64,000 bases of DNA. Origin: Penaeus vannamei (taxonomy: Eukaryota > Arthropoda > Malacostraca > Decapoda > Penaeidae). The position numbers and the translations under genes are program-made. The notes below the pieces were generated by a model. The model was not told the origin of the DNA. It made no database searches and saw only the letters and a list, made by a program, of their open reading frames with translations. The DNA lies in the NCBI RefSeq assembly GCF_042767895.1, contig NC_091571.1:11364562-11428561 (forward strand), given 5' to 3'. Positions 51,123-64,000 of this stretch are shown one piece after another; the first letter of the stretch is position 1; the number at the start of each line of letters is the position of its first letter.

Positions 51123-53454
51123 CTTGTTTCTAATTTCAGACAACCATATCACAGGTAGGAGAAACTGTTTTAAAATTCATCATCAATCAATCAATTCCAA
51201 TGACTACTTGCCTTGTATAAGTATATGCAAACCTGAAATTATATATACATACATATATACTTATATATTTACAATAGATAAAGCCATTAGAACAAAGAAT
51301 GTCTTTAAAAAAAATACTTACATTCACTTTTCATCATTTACAATAAAGAATATCTGAATCCTGAGTTAAAATACTCCTAAAAATTAAGGCCATAAAAGTA
51401 AATTAAGAATTCAGAATCTACTTTAGAATTATCTTACAATAAGCTCTCTATGTACAACCTTTTTTGTGATTTTACTAAGTATCAGGTTATTTTTCGCAAG
51501 TATGAGTATCAAGCAGCGACTATGATTTAGGCACAATGCAAATTTAAAGTCGTTTTAAAAAGCAACAAAAAGGATACTACTATGTTATATTCAGTGATAT
51601 TGCAAAAGTTAATTGTATTATTCCCATTAAAGTACTTCAACAGTCACACACTTCAAAGTGAATTTAAATAGTCCTTTAGGCAATATAGATATCCAATACA
51701 ACTAATAATCAGAATTACACTCAAGTACTATATGGGTATCAGTACCAGCTACACATTCCTATGGATCACATTTTCGCACACTGACTTTGCTTACATTATA
51801 TCAACCCCCAACTTTAATAAGTATTACAAGGAAGGGAAATCACAGGATACATGAACAGCTACAGAGTATAGACTATTCACACACAACATATCTCTGGACT
51901 CATTGGTAACCAGCTTGGCCTTTGTCCTGTCATGCACTTATGCAGGATGTTGCACAACTGCAAGTGAGCTGAATGAATAAAGACGTGGCAAACAGTTGAT
52001 TTGCTGAAGGGAGTGTGCTTATATCACTGCCATATAAAAAGACTAGATTTTCTACATTTTCATTATCCAAATAGCTGGGTATAATTGATATAAACATAAA
52101 AGAATTCTAAAAAAAAACAAATAGACATAGTATATAAATAGATTTTAATATTTCATCCCAAATCCAATTAAAAGATCACTCCCTACCTAAACTATACTTA
52201 ATGTGAATCCTGAGCCCATTCAGAGGAATAATGTAGAGCACACTGCATTTTCGAAAGCCCAATCAAAGTTTGATATCCTTCTTTGTACAGGAAATTAGAC
52301 AATATTGGGTATTACCCATCTCCTAGAATACAGTTTAAAACTTCACTGAGAGTTTTATGCCACTGACTAAGTCTTAGCTTAAAATGATATTATCACTATT
52401 TTCTTTCTTTTCTATTACTCTACATTATTAAAATAATAGTATTGTAAGATAGCTTTCATATCTATTCATCTACAAGTTACAGTGACAAAGACATATTCAG
52501 TGGTAAAGAAAAAGTGATTTGATAGTTATGGACGCCAAAACTTTAGTGACTAGAGTATATGTAGAGCTTTCATTACTAATATCCAGTCTGGAAAGTATGA
52601 CATTTATACACCAGAGATATTTTCCAATTAAAACTGGTACAGAACAGCACACCACAAATTTAGCTCTTGCTTTCCAGATAGCTAATCAATACATGTCATA
52701 TTCTGCAGATAGGTCATACGAGGAGGGGAGAAGCAGACTGTGAAACTATGATTTCTGTTTGGCATACAACAAACTTCTATGAGACATATCATCCTCCTTC
52801 CTGCTGCCCATATTGTGAAACGGGACAAGAAAAGCAGAATATTACTTAAATGTATGTTATTGTAATGCAATCAAGTTAACAACTGTGAATGTCAAAATGA
52901 AAATTATGCATTTCTGGTAATCACTCAGCATTGGGCCAAATATAAAAAACAATATGGCTTCCACACCTCACATCATGACAAAGGGAAGCAAACATTACCT
53001 AAAAATAATCTAAGAGACAAAACTGGAAGTGCTTCTATTTGCTGATAAATTGCCAGGAAAGCCAAAAAGCTTTAGCTCATCAGAAAATACTGAATGGTAA
53101 TTGGTCTGCCATTGCTGGGGTACAAAATGCAGAAACCACAGAATTTCTGGACTGAGTCATGCAATCACATTTTAATAAGTAAATGTGGCCTTAGCTTTAC
53201 TTTCTGCACTTTCTTATACCTAATACTGTTCCTTATGACAACATTTTTGTAACATATCAGCACATCAATTTTACTTGGCAAACCAGAAATCTTGTCTAAA
53301 AGTGCCACACTTTTCAATATCACTGCACATTCATATTATCTAGTGTCTAATAAATTACTTACACAATATCTTATCATGGAATTTCTAACACCATTTTGTA
53401 ACACAAGTAGATAATTATATAATTTCATACTAAGATAATAATTATCATTATCAT

Positions 53455-53747
53455 CAGTACTACTACTACTAGTAGTAGTACTACTGCTACTAGTTCTTCT
53501 ACTAGTTCTACTACTACTACTAGTTCTACTACTACTACTAGTTCTACTACTACTACTAGTTCTACTACTACTAGTTCTACTACTACTACTAGTTCTACTA
53601 CTACTACTAGTTCTACTACTACTACTAGTTCTACTACTACTACTAGTTCTACTACTACTACTAGTTCTACTACTGCTACTAGTTCTACTACTGCTACTAG
53701 TTCTACTACTGCTACTAGTTCTACTACTGCTACTAGTTCTACTACTG

Positions 53748-53801
<54 letters not shown>

Positions 53802-53802
53802 A
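53455..53802. repeat. TAC-type minisatellite (second copy)
   Basis: Same 18-bp higher-order unit as 23894-24243, with more GCT-variant units. Confidence 0.95.
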
Positions 53803-53836
53803 TAACCACAACAATAATTTTAAAAATGACGTCCTC

Positions 53837-54148
53837 ATCATTATTATCATTATTATTTATTACCATCATGAACAATAAAAATAACAATAACATTAATAAT
53901 AACAGCAATAATAATAACTATCATAATTATAATCATAAATATAGCTACAACTATCACTACCATTACCATCGCCATTCTCATTATCATTATCATGATCATT
54001 ACTGTTATCATCATTACCATTAGTCTATATTGATAATCATCATGTAAGTATTATTGTAATAACAATATCATTATGATAACCAATTATAATAATAATAATC
54101 ATCATAATAATAATAGTAATAACAACAACAACAATAACAATAGCCATG

Positions 54149-54206
<58 letters not shown>

Positions 54207-54272
54207 GTAATAATAACAACAACAACAACAACAACAACAATAACCATGATTGATGATGATGATGATGATGAT
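53837..54272. repeat. Compound AT-rich trinucleotide repeats (second copy)
   Basis: Counterpart of 24283-24742, with a different length of the AAT, CAA and GAT blocks. Confidence 0.9.
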
Positions 54273-55236
54273 TTCATTTTCAAATATAAAGCGGACACAA
54301 CTTATAGTCACGTCACCTACAAGCCCTACCCTAATTTAGAGGATAATATACTACAATCTTTTAACTCCATTAATTATATAATTCATTTTTTTCAAATTCT
54401 CCCAAAGTAAAGGAAGCAAATTCTTGGGTAGGAGAAATTGACTTTTAAAATGCAGTTTTGGCAGCCATTATGATTGTGATTTCAATGCTGCCTACGGTCT
54501 CAAATACAGCAATATAAAAGGAAATTTGAAAGTGTTACATACACTGAAACCTTAACAAAATGAGATTTGTAAGCTAAATAAGAGTAAGTCTGAGGTAACA
54601 TACCACTCAACCTCCCCCCCCCCTTCCCCCTTCGGTCACACCCTTAAAAATATCCAAAAATATTTGCCCATTTTTTAAATCTCGTTCTTAGCTCCTATAA
54701 GTAACATTAATTCTAAAGCAATAGTGTTAACTGAGGTAATATAAACTGAATATACAGATATATTATTTCTTAAGGGCCTAGCAATGACTCAAAATTTGAA
54801 TATACAACTTGCGAAGCTAAAATTTTCCTATTCCACATTTCGCAAGGTAAAATTAGGGTAGTTTTGGTCCTAATTGTAATATAACAAACGACTGACTACC
54901 TTATGTTATCAAAATAAAGGATTCACTATGTGCTGTATCTTCAAAATATAACAACGAATCTGCAACGGAAGTATATTGTACACTTCGGTAAATTTCAAGC
55001 AACATCAAAACAACTGCGTTTCTCGTTATTATATACAACAAAGGCACAATTTTCTTACCTGGTGTCCGTAGAATCAATACCAGAACCTTAATTATGAACT
55101 TTCAATTCACACACAACCACATAAAGTCATAACAGTGGTAAAAATTAGAAAAATAACTAAGGAGCTTTTCCAAGGCGTGGCACAGGTGCGACTGTCTTCC
55201 TTTCTTCAGGGCCGTTCCGAAAAACGCTAAGCTTAC

Positions 55237-55330
55237 CTTGAGTAAAAGATCGTATCTTTTACAAAACGAGTTAAATAAAAATGGCTAAATGGCTTACAGA
55301 AGGTCCTATGAAGTGCATTATGTATAAAAT
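55237..55330 (-). other. Candidate untranslated first exon (copy 2)
   Basis: The same CTTTTACTCAAG-GTAAGC donor as at 25739. The upstream limit is nominal. Confidence 0.3.
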
Positions 55331-55749
55331 ATGTGAGTAAATACGGAGTTATAGATATTTACATGTATTTTTTCAGTAACGGACCTTCACAGGTTAATTC
55401 TCCACCTGTCCGCTAGGTGGCCTTAGCGTCGTCAAAATAAAACGGTCTGGAATAAACAAATTCCATTCACTAAGAATTTCTAAGTTTACTTCTGGATCTG
55501 TATTGCAAACACCTGAAAAAGAAGGGAAATTTTATTTTTTTAATGGAAACCTAGAAGAGTAGTACATATTTATGCATTCTCAGTACAAGTCAATATATGA
55601 ATAATATTAGATGTTTCAAATATTTCTAAGTTCGTGCAAAAGCTATGCAATATTCATAGAAATCTCAGTTACTGCATTTACACAAATCGACAATACAAAA
55701 TGATTAACAGTCGACTAATTTGAATGGGGGCAATACGGAAAAAAGAAGT

Positions 55750-56240
<491 letters not shown>

Positions 56241-56254
56241 GACACATGTATGTA

Positions 56255-56312
56255 TGCACACACACACACACACGAACGCACGCACGCACGCACGTACGCA
56301 CACACGCACGCA
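56255..56312. repeat. (CA)n / (GCAC)n microsatellite (second copy)
   Basis: Shorter counterpart of 26722-26786. Confidence 0.9.
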
Positions 56313-56677
56313 TTCTTCATCATTCACAAGGTGATCGGATAATACTACCATGTGATTTATTCAAGCTTTATACAGTAGCTTGTTATGTGATGAAGTAAGG
56401 CAGGTAATTAAACGGCCGCTGTGTGTTAATAAGGGATTCGTTTTACATGTTTTGGGTATGGTACGTCGACTGAGTAAATATTTCTAGAGAAAATTCGGCA
56501 GCTACATTATTGTTTCTGTTCTAATTATTATTTTTCAGTTATATTGTCAGTGCTTTGTAAAGCATTGCAATACAACAGATATATGTCGTCGACACATCTG
56601 TTATCGTCGTATATATCTCCTCTTATTATTACATGAGTAGTAAAGGATGAGAGGAATTCATTACTGTCCTCGTCGAA
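56313..56677. other. Noncoding stretch (second copy)
   Basis: Counterpart of 26787-27151; nothing recognised. Confidence 0.4.
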
Positions 56678-56691
56678 AGATAGATGGCATA

Positions 56692-56891
56692 ATGGTTAAT
56701 GGTTAAAAGCGAAATAAATGTGCTAGACATCTAAGATCATATAGCACAATAGGAAGTCAGGTGATAGTTGCTATGCGTCAGCTATCTAGAATAATGTAAG
56801 GTTAAAAATGGGTAAGGGAGTTGATGAGGAGATGGGTTATAGTAGTTTAGGTAAGGATATAGATCAAGTGAAGGATATTTATGCGTCTCAG
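56692..56891 (-). mobile_element. Truncated I-group 3' end with target-site duplications (second copy)
   Basis: agatagatggcata flanks it at 56678-56691 and 56892-56905. Counterpart of 27166-27366. Confidence 0.85.
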
Positions 56892-56905
56892 AGATAGATG
56901 GCATA

Positions 56906-58392
56906 TGATGGATGATAGATGGATATGAGTAAACACGCAACTTCTGTTATACATTGTTCAGTATGACTGGATTTGGATGAAGTGTGTAATGATCTATATA
57001 AGGCCAGATTTCGACCCTGGGGAGCCCGGGGCATTTCATGTTTGTGGGCCTCTCAACAAAAAATAAATGATATGGCAAATGAGCAAAATTAACTAAAATC
57101 AGTGATAAACAACATGCATTGAGCTGGAAATGTTAGCTGCTGACGGAAATAACTGATTTTGTTTTTCTCAATTCCATTGACATCAACAATACATTTTACC
57201 TTTTTTACATTTTTTGCACTATCATGATAAATGAAAACGGATGGTGGCACCCTGCTTATCTTTTTTCTGATGCATCCCCCACATACACTTTGTTACGTTA
57301 TTTTTCATAATATTTATGTATTTCATAATTATTATGAATCATTTCATAATTATTATGTGTTTTTATCAAGGAAGTACTTAGCCTGTGGGCCCTGAGCAAT
57401 TCCTCCTATGCCCCCCCCCCTACTTCCGACCATGGATCTAAGGATTCTAAAGACAGGGAGAGAGATAGGCAAATGTGTGTAAGTATTGCAGTTTCCGAAG
57501 ATGTCAGTACACCTCTGTTTAGATAAAGAAATTTTCGTCTTTGTCGGAAAACTGATCTTTACATAATAAATTGTGAGTTACTCGTGTTTACGAAACTTCT
57601 TCCGCTTTTCTAATATGAATTATTTTGTATTCCAATGCTGTGTTCTTTCGAAAGATTGATTCGTCTTTTTATTCCTTCAATCACATCTGTGTGATTTCTA
57701 TAAAGTATTGAAGCGACAATGATCAGATCATTAAAATCGTACATCTACTGACATGGTCCCATAATTTAGTAGGGGGAGGGGAGGGTGTGCTTTTAATCCA
57801 CAAATCACTGATAACTAAATTAGAAATGTTCAGGAGTAAAATACTTTGGATTCCTGGCATTAGCTACAAGCACTCAGTGTCAGCGTTTTCGGTTGATTGT
57901 TACATGTCCAAAATAACATATTCATGTTAAAAATGATAATGTAATTTATATAATCATAAAAGCTAAATGTCAGATTACATTATTTGATAAATATGTGAAA
58001 TAAAATTACGCAAATTGGACATCCTGCATGGTTGAGGGTTACAAAGCAAAAGGAATATGGCAGACATCAAATGATATCCTACAACTAACCTCATGTACAC
58101 AGAATTAGTTTATCCCTTCTTCTCTCAAGACCGACATGTACACGCATCAAAAGCTCGATCGTATGGTTAAAGCTCTCACTCTTGGTTATAATAAACTTTG
58201 CACTAATCCTCTTTCATCCTATTACCAAGGTCTTTGTAAAGTATATATACTCGTAAAATGAAAATCTCAGGAATGTTGTGTACTTTCTTTACATAAAAAA
58301 TCCAGGTGTTTTACGTGGGGTTCAGGGAAATTAATATCTAGTACAAATCACAGACAGCACAGTTTGTCTGTTAAATACCTTAAAATATGATA
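56906..58392. other. Noncoding stretch (second copy)
   Basis: Counterpart of 27381-28841; a short local expansion near 57310-57350 repeats tttcataattattatg. Confidence 0.4.
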
Positions 58393-58674
58393 GTTAATGG
58401 TTAAAAGCAAATTAAACGTGCTAGACATCTAAGGTCATATAGCACTATAGGTACAGTAAAGGATGGTGAAGGGTGATTGAGTTAGTAGTTAGCTGATATG
58501 CGTCAGCTAAGAGTAATATTGAATGGTTAAAGATGGATAAAGTATTTAGTGAGTGAATGGGTTACGATGGGTTTAGGTAAAAGGATTAGATCAAGTGAAG
58601 GATATGTATGCGTCTGAGGAAGGAGAACAGGTTGTCAAAGCAGAAAGTGAGGATGTTTGATAGGTTGTGTGTGG
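58393..58674 (-). mobile_element. 3' end fragment of I-group element (second copy)
   Basis: Counterpart of 28842-29123. Confidence 0.7.
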
Positions 58675-58836
58675 AGGCCTATTTAAGATCAATATGACTG
58701 AAAACTTCAAACCCTTAAAAAAAAAAAAAAAAAAATGCACACTAAATGAAGGCAAAACATATGAAAGATTTATAACCCAAAACGTTACCAAAAAAAGGTA
58801 AGAGCATTAAATGAAAAAGTACAAACTTAATTCATA

Positions 58837-60909
58837 ATGGTTAATGGTTAAAAAGCAAAAATAAATGCTAGATATCTAAGGTCATATAGCACTATAAGAA
58901 AGTTTATTAAAGGAGGGGTGAAGGGTCATGTAGCACTATAGGAAAGTATATTAGAGGGGTGAAGAGTGATAGTTGCTATACGTCAACTAACTAGAGTGAT
59001 CTTGTAGGGTTAAAGATGCTTAAAAAAAGTTGTGTGAATGGGGCTATGGTGGGCTTAGGTAAGGGAATTACATAAGTGTTTCACGTGTGTATCCAGGAGG
59101 GAGTGGAAATAATAGAGGGGAGGGAGGGAGGGAGAATGTACCTATAGTTGGAGTTGAGGGGGTGGGTTGTGTTGGGAGGGAGTTGGAGGAAGTGGTTTAC
59201 GGGTATGAGTAGGGGGAGGATGGATATCGGTAGTAGTGGGAGTTGAGGGGGATGGGTTGTGTTGGGAGGGGAGTAGGAGGAGGATTAATATCGGTAGTAT
59301 CAGGAGGATGGATATCGGTAGTAGGCTTTATTGAGGGGGTTAGGTTGTGTTGAGAGTGAGTAGGAGGGAGGGATGTAGGGGGAATATGAGCAGGAGGGGG
59401 ATGGATATCGGCAGTCACTTCGAGTATGGAGGGAGCATGAGGTGTGGAATTTTGTGTCTCAAGCATATAGTTTTGGATATCTTCCATAGTTTCTGCAGTG
59501 GAGTTGATTGGAAAGTTTTGTGAGACAAAGGTTCTCTTATGAAGGGGGGAGGGGGAGGAGATGGGTGTCTGAGGAATGAAGGTAAAGGTAGGTGAAGGTG
59601 AGTGTGCAGTAGGGGAAAAAGGGGTGGAGCGTTTAGTCTGTCTGCTGCGGGTAGTACGGGGAGGGAGAGGGGATGGTGTTGGGGCTGTAGTTGAGATTGG
59701 AATGTCATGGTTAAGGGTAGCAAAAGAATTTGACTGGGGGAGGAAGTAAGTAGGTATAGGGGAGGGTGTAGGAACATATTGGGGTGGAGGGGGAGGGGCA
59801 GAGCGAGCGACATCACTAGAGTAGGGAGTATGAGAGAAACCTTGTCGGCGTGCTTCCTGTCTGGCTTCAAGTAGAGTGAGACCATCCTTGTATCTGAGAG
59901 CTGCTACCTCAGCCTCGAACTTATAAGTGGGACAGTCTATAAAATACATTATGGGTACCGCCGCAGTTAGCACATGTACGTGTTTGTGCAGAGCAGTTTG
60001 ATCGGTTATGACCGGGTTGGGTATATAGGGGGTATCGGTCTGTGGAACGGCAGTGTTTGACAGGATGTCCAAATCGCCAACAGTTTTGATATTGACGGAG
60101 AGGAGGTTGGTATTGTCGAACAGGGAGGGATTGTCCACCAAAGTCGATACGAACGGGAAGGTCATGTGTAGTGAAAGTAATTTTGGCAATGTTTTTTTTT
60201 TATGATCTCTTGGAGGAATGGCGTAGCAATGTATTGATTTCACGTCTTGGTCTTTGAGGCATTTGAGTAAGTCTTCTCCACAGTCTGACCAATCTTTGGT
60301 ATCGACTGGGCAGTTTACCGGGGAGAGAGACAGTTCTGGTACAAGTATTAAGAGTTGGATGAGGTTCTGCAGGAATTGGGTTGCCAGAGTGATCATTTAG
60401 ATTTGATAATGCTATAGCTTGTTTCAGATCTGACTGTTACGAGACGGGAGCGATCACGTCTGGTATGGAAAGGGACTCTGCCCACTTGTTTTTGGAGGCA
60501 TTGTTGAAAGAGAAGAGTGTTGCCTGAGTAAGTAGCTGTAGGGGGGTTCACGAAAAATTGGTCCCAATTAGCTGGGCTAAATAGAGTATTTAAGATATTT
60601 GTAGGGTTGGTGGTGGTAGAAGGACGGGGGCGTGTGGACGGGAGTGTTGTTGAGGGGGGTAGTATTACGGAGAGATGGAGAATAAGGCTGTGAGATAGTA
60701 ATAAGGGAGGTTGGGGTGTTTGATGAAGAAGGTTGTAGGGAATAGGAATAACTGAATAGGAATGTCTTCAGGAGATTGAGTCTTGGCTTGGGTGGGTAAT
60801 GCAATAGTAGGCATTGAGGAGTGGGTAGTAGTTTCAGTGTTCACAGTCGTAGTCAAAGGAGAGCTTGGGGTCTGGGAGCCGGCAATCTGAATTGGTGAGG
60901 CTATTTGAT
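58837..60909 (-). mobile_element. ORF1-only (half-LINE-like) element (second copy)
   Basis: Counterpart of 29281-31363. ORF1 is broken differently: a 2-base loss near 60420 removes the N-terminal part of the frame, and local changes near 59197 alter its end, leaving 399 codons (60396-59197). Confidence 0.7.
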
Positions 60910-60971
60910 GAAGTAAGTAATAATGGCAAGAAAATAATTGTGCTAGACATCAAAGGTCATATAGCACTATG
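60910..60971 (-). mobile_element. Short scrap of the I-group 3' region (second copy)
   Basis: Counterpart of 31364-31421. Confidence 0.6.
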
Positions 60972-63011
60972 ATTTTGTATTGTGTTTTTTATTAGAGTTA
61001 AAATGTAACGTTTTTGACGGTCATTTATTGTATGGGCGTCTTCTGTAGCGTCCTTAACTTTTAATACCGTATTTAGTTTAATCCTAGATGACAACACTCT
61101 CCGCTGCCAGACGGCGCGACAATAATGTTCTGTAAAAACTGTTGTACTCACTATTCTATCACCACCGTTATCATGTAAACATGTCGGAGAGAAGAGAAAT
61201 GTCGCGCGCGAAATTCGCTCTTTAGGGAGATTTCATGTTTTTCTTTTCTTTCTTTCCTTTTGTAATGTCATGTTTTTGGTAATCATATTTAAGAAACTAT
61301 TTTAGACACCTCTCAGGTTTCAAAATATCTATTATGTTTTTCATAAAACTGAGACTCTTACTAATGTTTTCATAATGCTAATTATCTTATGCCTCTTTTA
61401 TCTCTGCACTGCTTTGCCTCCTAATTGTTTAAAGTGTTCTGTAAATAATGATATAAACTTCTCAGATGCTTCTGAAGACCGCCTTTTCCTTCCCTTCATC
61501 CCAGACGTACCTACATGATTGAAGACAAGGCTTTAAAAACTTATTCCTATCATTAATCAATTCTTTATGCATCCCAATGTTCCCAAAATTGAAAACTAAG
61601 ACTAGCATCATATCAAAGTAAGAAAGTTCGTACCTCTATTTTCTGTGCACATTTCTTCAAATATGTTTCAAATATGATTTGTTTGGAATCTTAGGTTAAT
61701 GGACTGTCTCTTTAAATATATATTAATTCTTGTGATGTTCCTGGTCTGTGATAGTGATGGTTCTGCCCTCTGCTGTTGATGTGAAGATCCTGGTCTCGTA
61801 TTTCTGAGCGTGTGCGAATAGGTTTTACAAATCTAAAGGGTGGGAGCTGAGGTATGTTGTCTTTTTATTGCTGAACAATCTGTGGTATTTTGAAACATTT
61901 CTGTGCAATGTTCTCTTCACACATAACTGTTGCATGTTGTGTAGGGTAGCGTTTAGAGCAAGTCGTGCACTCATACCTGTAAATAAGCAACAAAATCATC
62001 CAAAAGATATCTAATCAACATTCACCCTTCATGTCCCTACACATATGATATAGAAGACAGTATTAAAAATATTACCTAAAGATTTGCAGTCCGATATAAA
62101 ATTTACTTGGATAAATAAAACTTGCAATTTGCAATCAGACACTGCGTTGTTTAAAGATTTTTCTGACAACTGATATTCATTTTTTTTATAGATTGGAGAA
62201 AAGGTGATTGTTATAGAAAGTTGTAGTCAGTCACTCAAGATGCAGTTTGATCATATGATAATTGCGAGGTACAAGTAAGCTTACTTATAAGGGAAACATG
62301 ATTATTTATGAAATATTCTATTTTTTCTTGATAACGATCTTATAATTATAGTAGTAAAATGGGTAACGAAACTGCTCAGACAACTATAAAACCAATCTTT
62401 ATTTCAATGACACTCAAGTACTAAAATGACATTGTCCAAATAATATCCATCGCGCAGTTTCCTTGGACAGCTCTTTGCTGCGTTGAATCGTGTTGGAGGA
62501 GGGAAACATGTTTTCTTCAGGATATTGTTCAGGAGGTCCATAGAAAAGTATGCTTGTTAATTTTGTAGTAAAGTAGTTGAGAAAAACTTAGCACATAATT
62601 ATTCTTTAAAACACTGGTTCATATTTTATTTAAAACGTCTTGTGCGACTCTGGCCATATAATTTTTGTTTCACTAACCTGGAAATATGAGTTCCATGCCC
62701 GCAGCCTCTGAACTTCAAGATTCCTCGTGGGATTATATTGGTTTTTATATTCATTGCCATAAGTTATTTCCTTTATCAGAATATTTGATCATTTGTGTAA
62801 ATAGTTACAATTTCATTTTCATAATAAATACTAAGAAGTATGAAAATTCTAAGACGATCGACGTTATTGCCGAAAATAACTCTGAATGGCAACTCAAGCG
62901 ATGGCACCCATGAAGTTCATGACGGACACGTGACAAAACAGTACATGATTGGTGGGATTAACTTGTCCCTTCTGTGCATGTGCAAGATTTAAAAATGAGC
63001 TTAATATTAAA
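60972..63011. other. Stretch with isolated exon-like signals (second copy)
   Basis: Candidate exons correspond to copy 1: plus strand 62192-62274 and minus strand 61976-61865. Their splice sites and frames are kept. The ATG at 62686 opens the same frame with one Ser to Ala change. Confidence 0.3.
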
Positions 63012-63122
63012 GCCTGGTCTAGAGGTACATTAAAAGTTGATCCTGGACGCTGCCAAAGCGCATGCGCACAAGAGATCTGGATTAACCTTTAATACCGGAT
63101 TAACTTTTATGGCACGTAGAGA
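63012..63122. repeat. MITE-like imperfect inverted repeat (second copy)
   Basis: Counterpart of 33499-33605. Confidence 0.45.
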
Positions 63123-63154
63123 AGACGTCCTTTGATAGTATAGCATTTAAATGA

Positions 63155-64000
63155 GTAGAGGGAGAGGGTAGATGGGGTCAAGGTCTTGGATGGGGTAAGA
63201 TAGGTATTGGTGAAAAGAGGAAGGGTTAAGGACAATGGATGGTTAAATCGAATGAAGGATATTTATATGTCTGAGGAAGGAGAATAAATTTCCAATAGAA
63301 AAGGTGGGGGATTCTGTAAGGGTGTCTGGCAGGTTGGGGGATCGGGGAAGAAGGGATATGTAAGGGAAAGTAAGGGTACGGGCTTCGGTAAAGCGAGGGC
63401 AGGATATTAGGAAATGTGGAACAGAGATAAGGACATTGCATGTAGGGCCTAAAGGTAGGTTAGAGAAATGTGAGATGGTGTGAGCCAGTGATTTTGGTGT
63501 GGCCTATTCGTAGGCGGGGCAGGGCAGTTTCCCAACGTCTGTTTTGATGGTATGGAACTGACCAAGGGGAGATAGAGGGTTTTATTGTTTGGAGTTTGTT
63601 GGTGTACAGACCTGACCAAAAAGACTGCCATCGGTTATAAAGGAAAGTTTTGGAATGGGGGTAGTAGTCAGTGGCTGGGATGCACATCGTGCCAAGTTAT
63701 CTGCTTTTTCGTTCGTTGCCGGGAAGCCTTGCTTTCTGTCGTGTAGACACACAGAATAGCTGATCGTGTATCTTATGGCCTATGGGGTTGATAGGGTTTA
63801 TGGATTGTATGAGTGATATTGAGTTACGCGAGTCAGTGAAGATGGTGAAGGATAAGGAAGAGATGGAAGAAATGCGTTGAAGAGGAAAGAGGATAGCATA
63901 TAGTTCTGTTGTAAGGACACTTGATTCAGGTGGAAGAGGAAAGCTGTATGTCTGAGAGGGAGACTACGGCAAAGCTATTTGATGAAGGGGCAAGCCTCAT
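63155..64000 (-). mobile_element. RNase H and 3' end of an I-group element (second copy, cut by window end)
   Basis: Counterpart of 33641-34482; LRIGHTKITGSHHLTFL again visible on the minus strand. Confidence 0.75.

Larger units (their letters stand above)
48204..55236 (-). other. Large 5' intron (second copy)
   Basis: Counterpart of 18619-25738. An extra segment of about 30 bp is present near 51028-51056. No convincing coding exon. Confidence 0.5.

Overview
The window reads as intergenic and genic DNA of an arthropod, most likely a decapod crustacean such as a penaeid shrimp. This is inferred from very dense di- and trinucleotide repeats, AT-rich introns with GT-AG boundaries, and decayed Penelope-like, RTE-like and I-group (APE endonuclease, RT, RNase H) retrotransposons. 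I see no bacterial-type gene organisation, CRISPR array, tRNA or rRNA.

The dominant structure is a repeated unit of about 29 kb. Bases 5575-34482 are repeated in the same orientation and order at 35155-64000, about 1% different by eye in the stretches I compared, plus microsatellite length changes. The copies are separated by exactly 500 N (34655-35154), the usual mark of a scaffolding join. Two alleles placed end to end (an unpurged haplotig) is the simplest reading; a young tandem duplication giving two working genes is the alternative.

Layout: 1-5574 is single in this window and holds a (TA)n tract, a 35-bp x6 minisatellite, a gag zinc-knuckle scrap and a decayed Penelope-like element. 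Each unit then carries, in order: a stack of minus-strand retrotransposon remains (6.2-13.05 kb; copy 35.8-42.6 kb); one real gene on the minus strand (coding exons 14996-18612; copy 44575-48197); a 7-kb AT-rich 5' intron full of microsatellites; a (CT)n tract of 440-480 bp just upstream of the candidate first exon; several short 3' ends of an I-group element with a TTAACCATTAACCATTA tail, one with clear target-site duplications; an element that keeps ORF1 and that tail but has no ORF2; a 2-kb stretch with possible isolated exons; and the RNase H/3' end of another I-group element.

The gene encodes a four-pass membrane protein of about 265-268 residues. Its last exon exists in two versions, paralogous to each other and both ending in a stop codon, so transcripts can choose between two different C-terminal tails. 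Everything else looks like mobile DNA, simple repeats or noncoding sequence.
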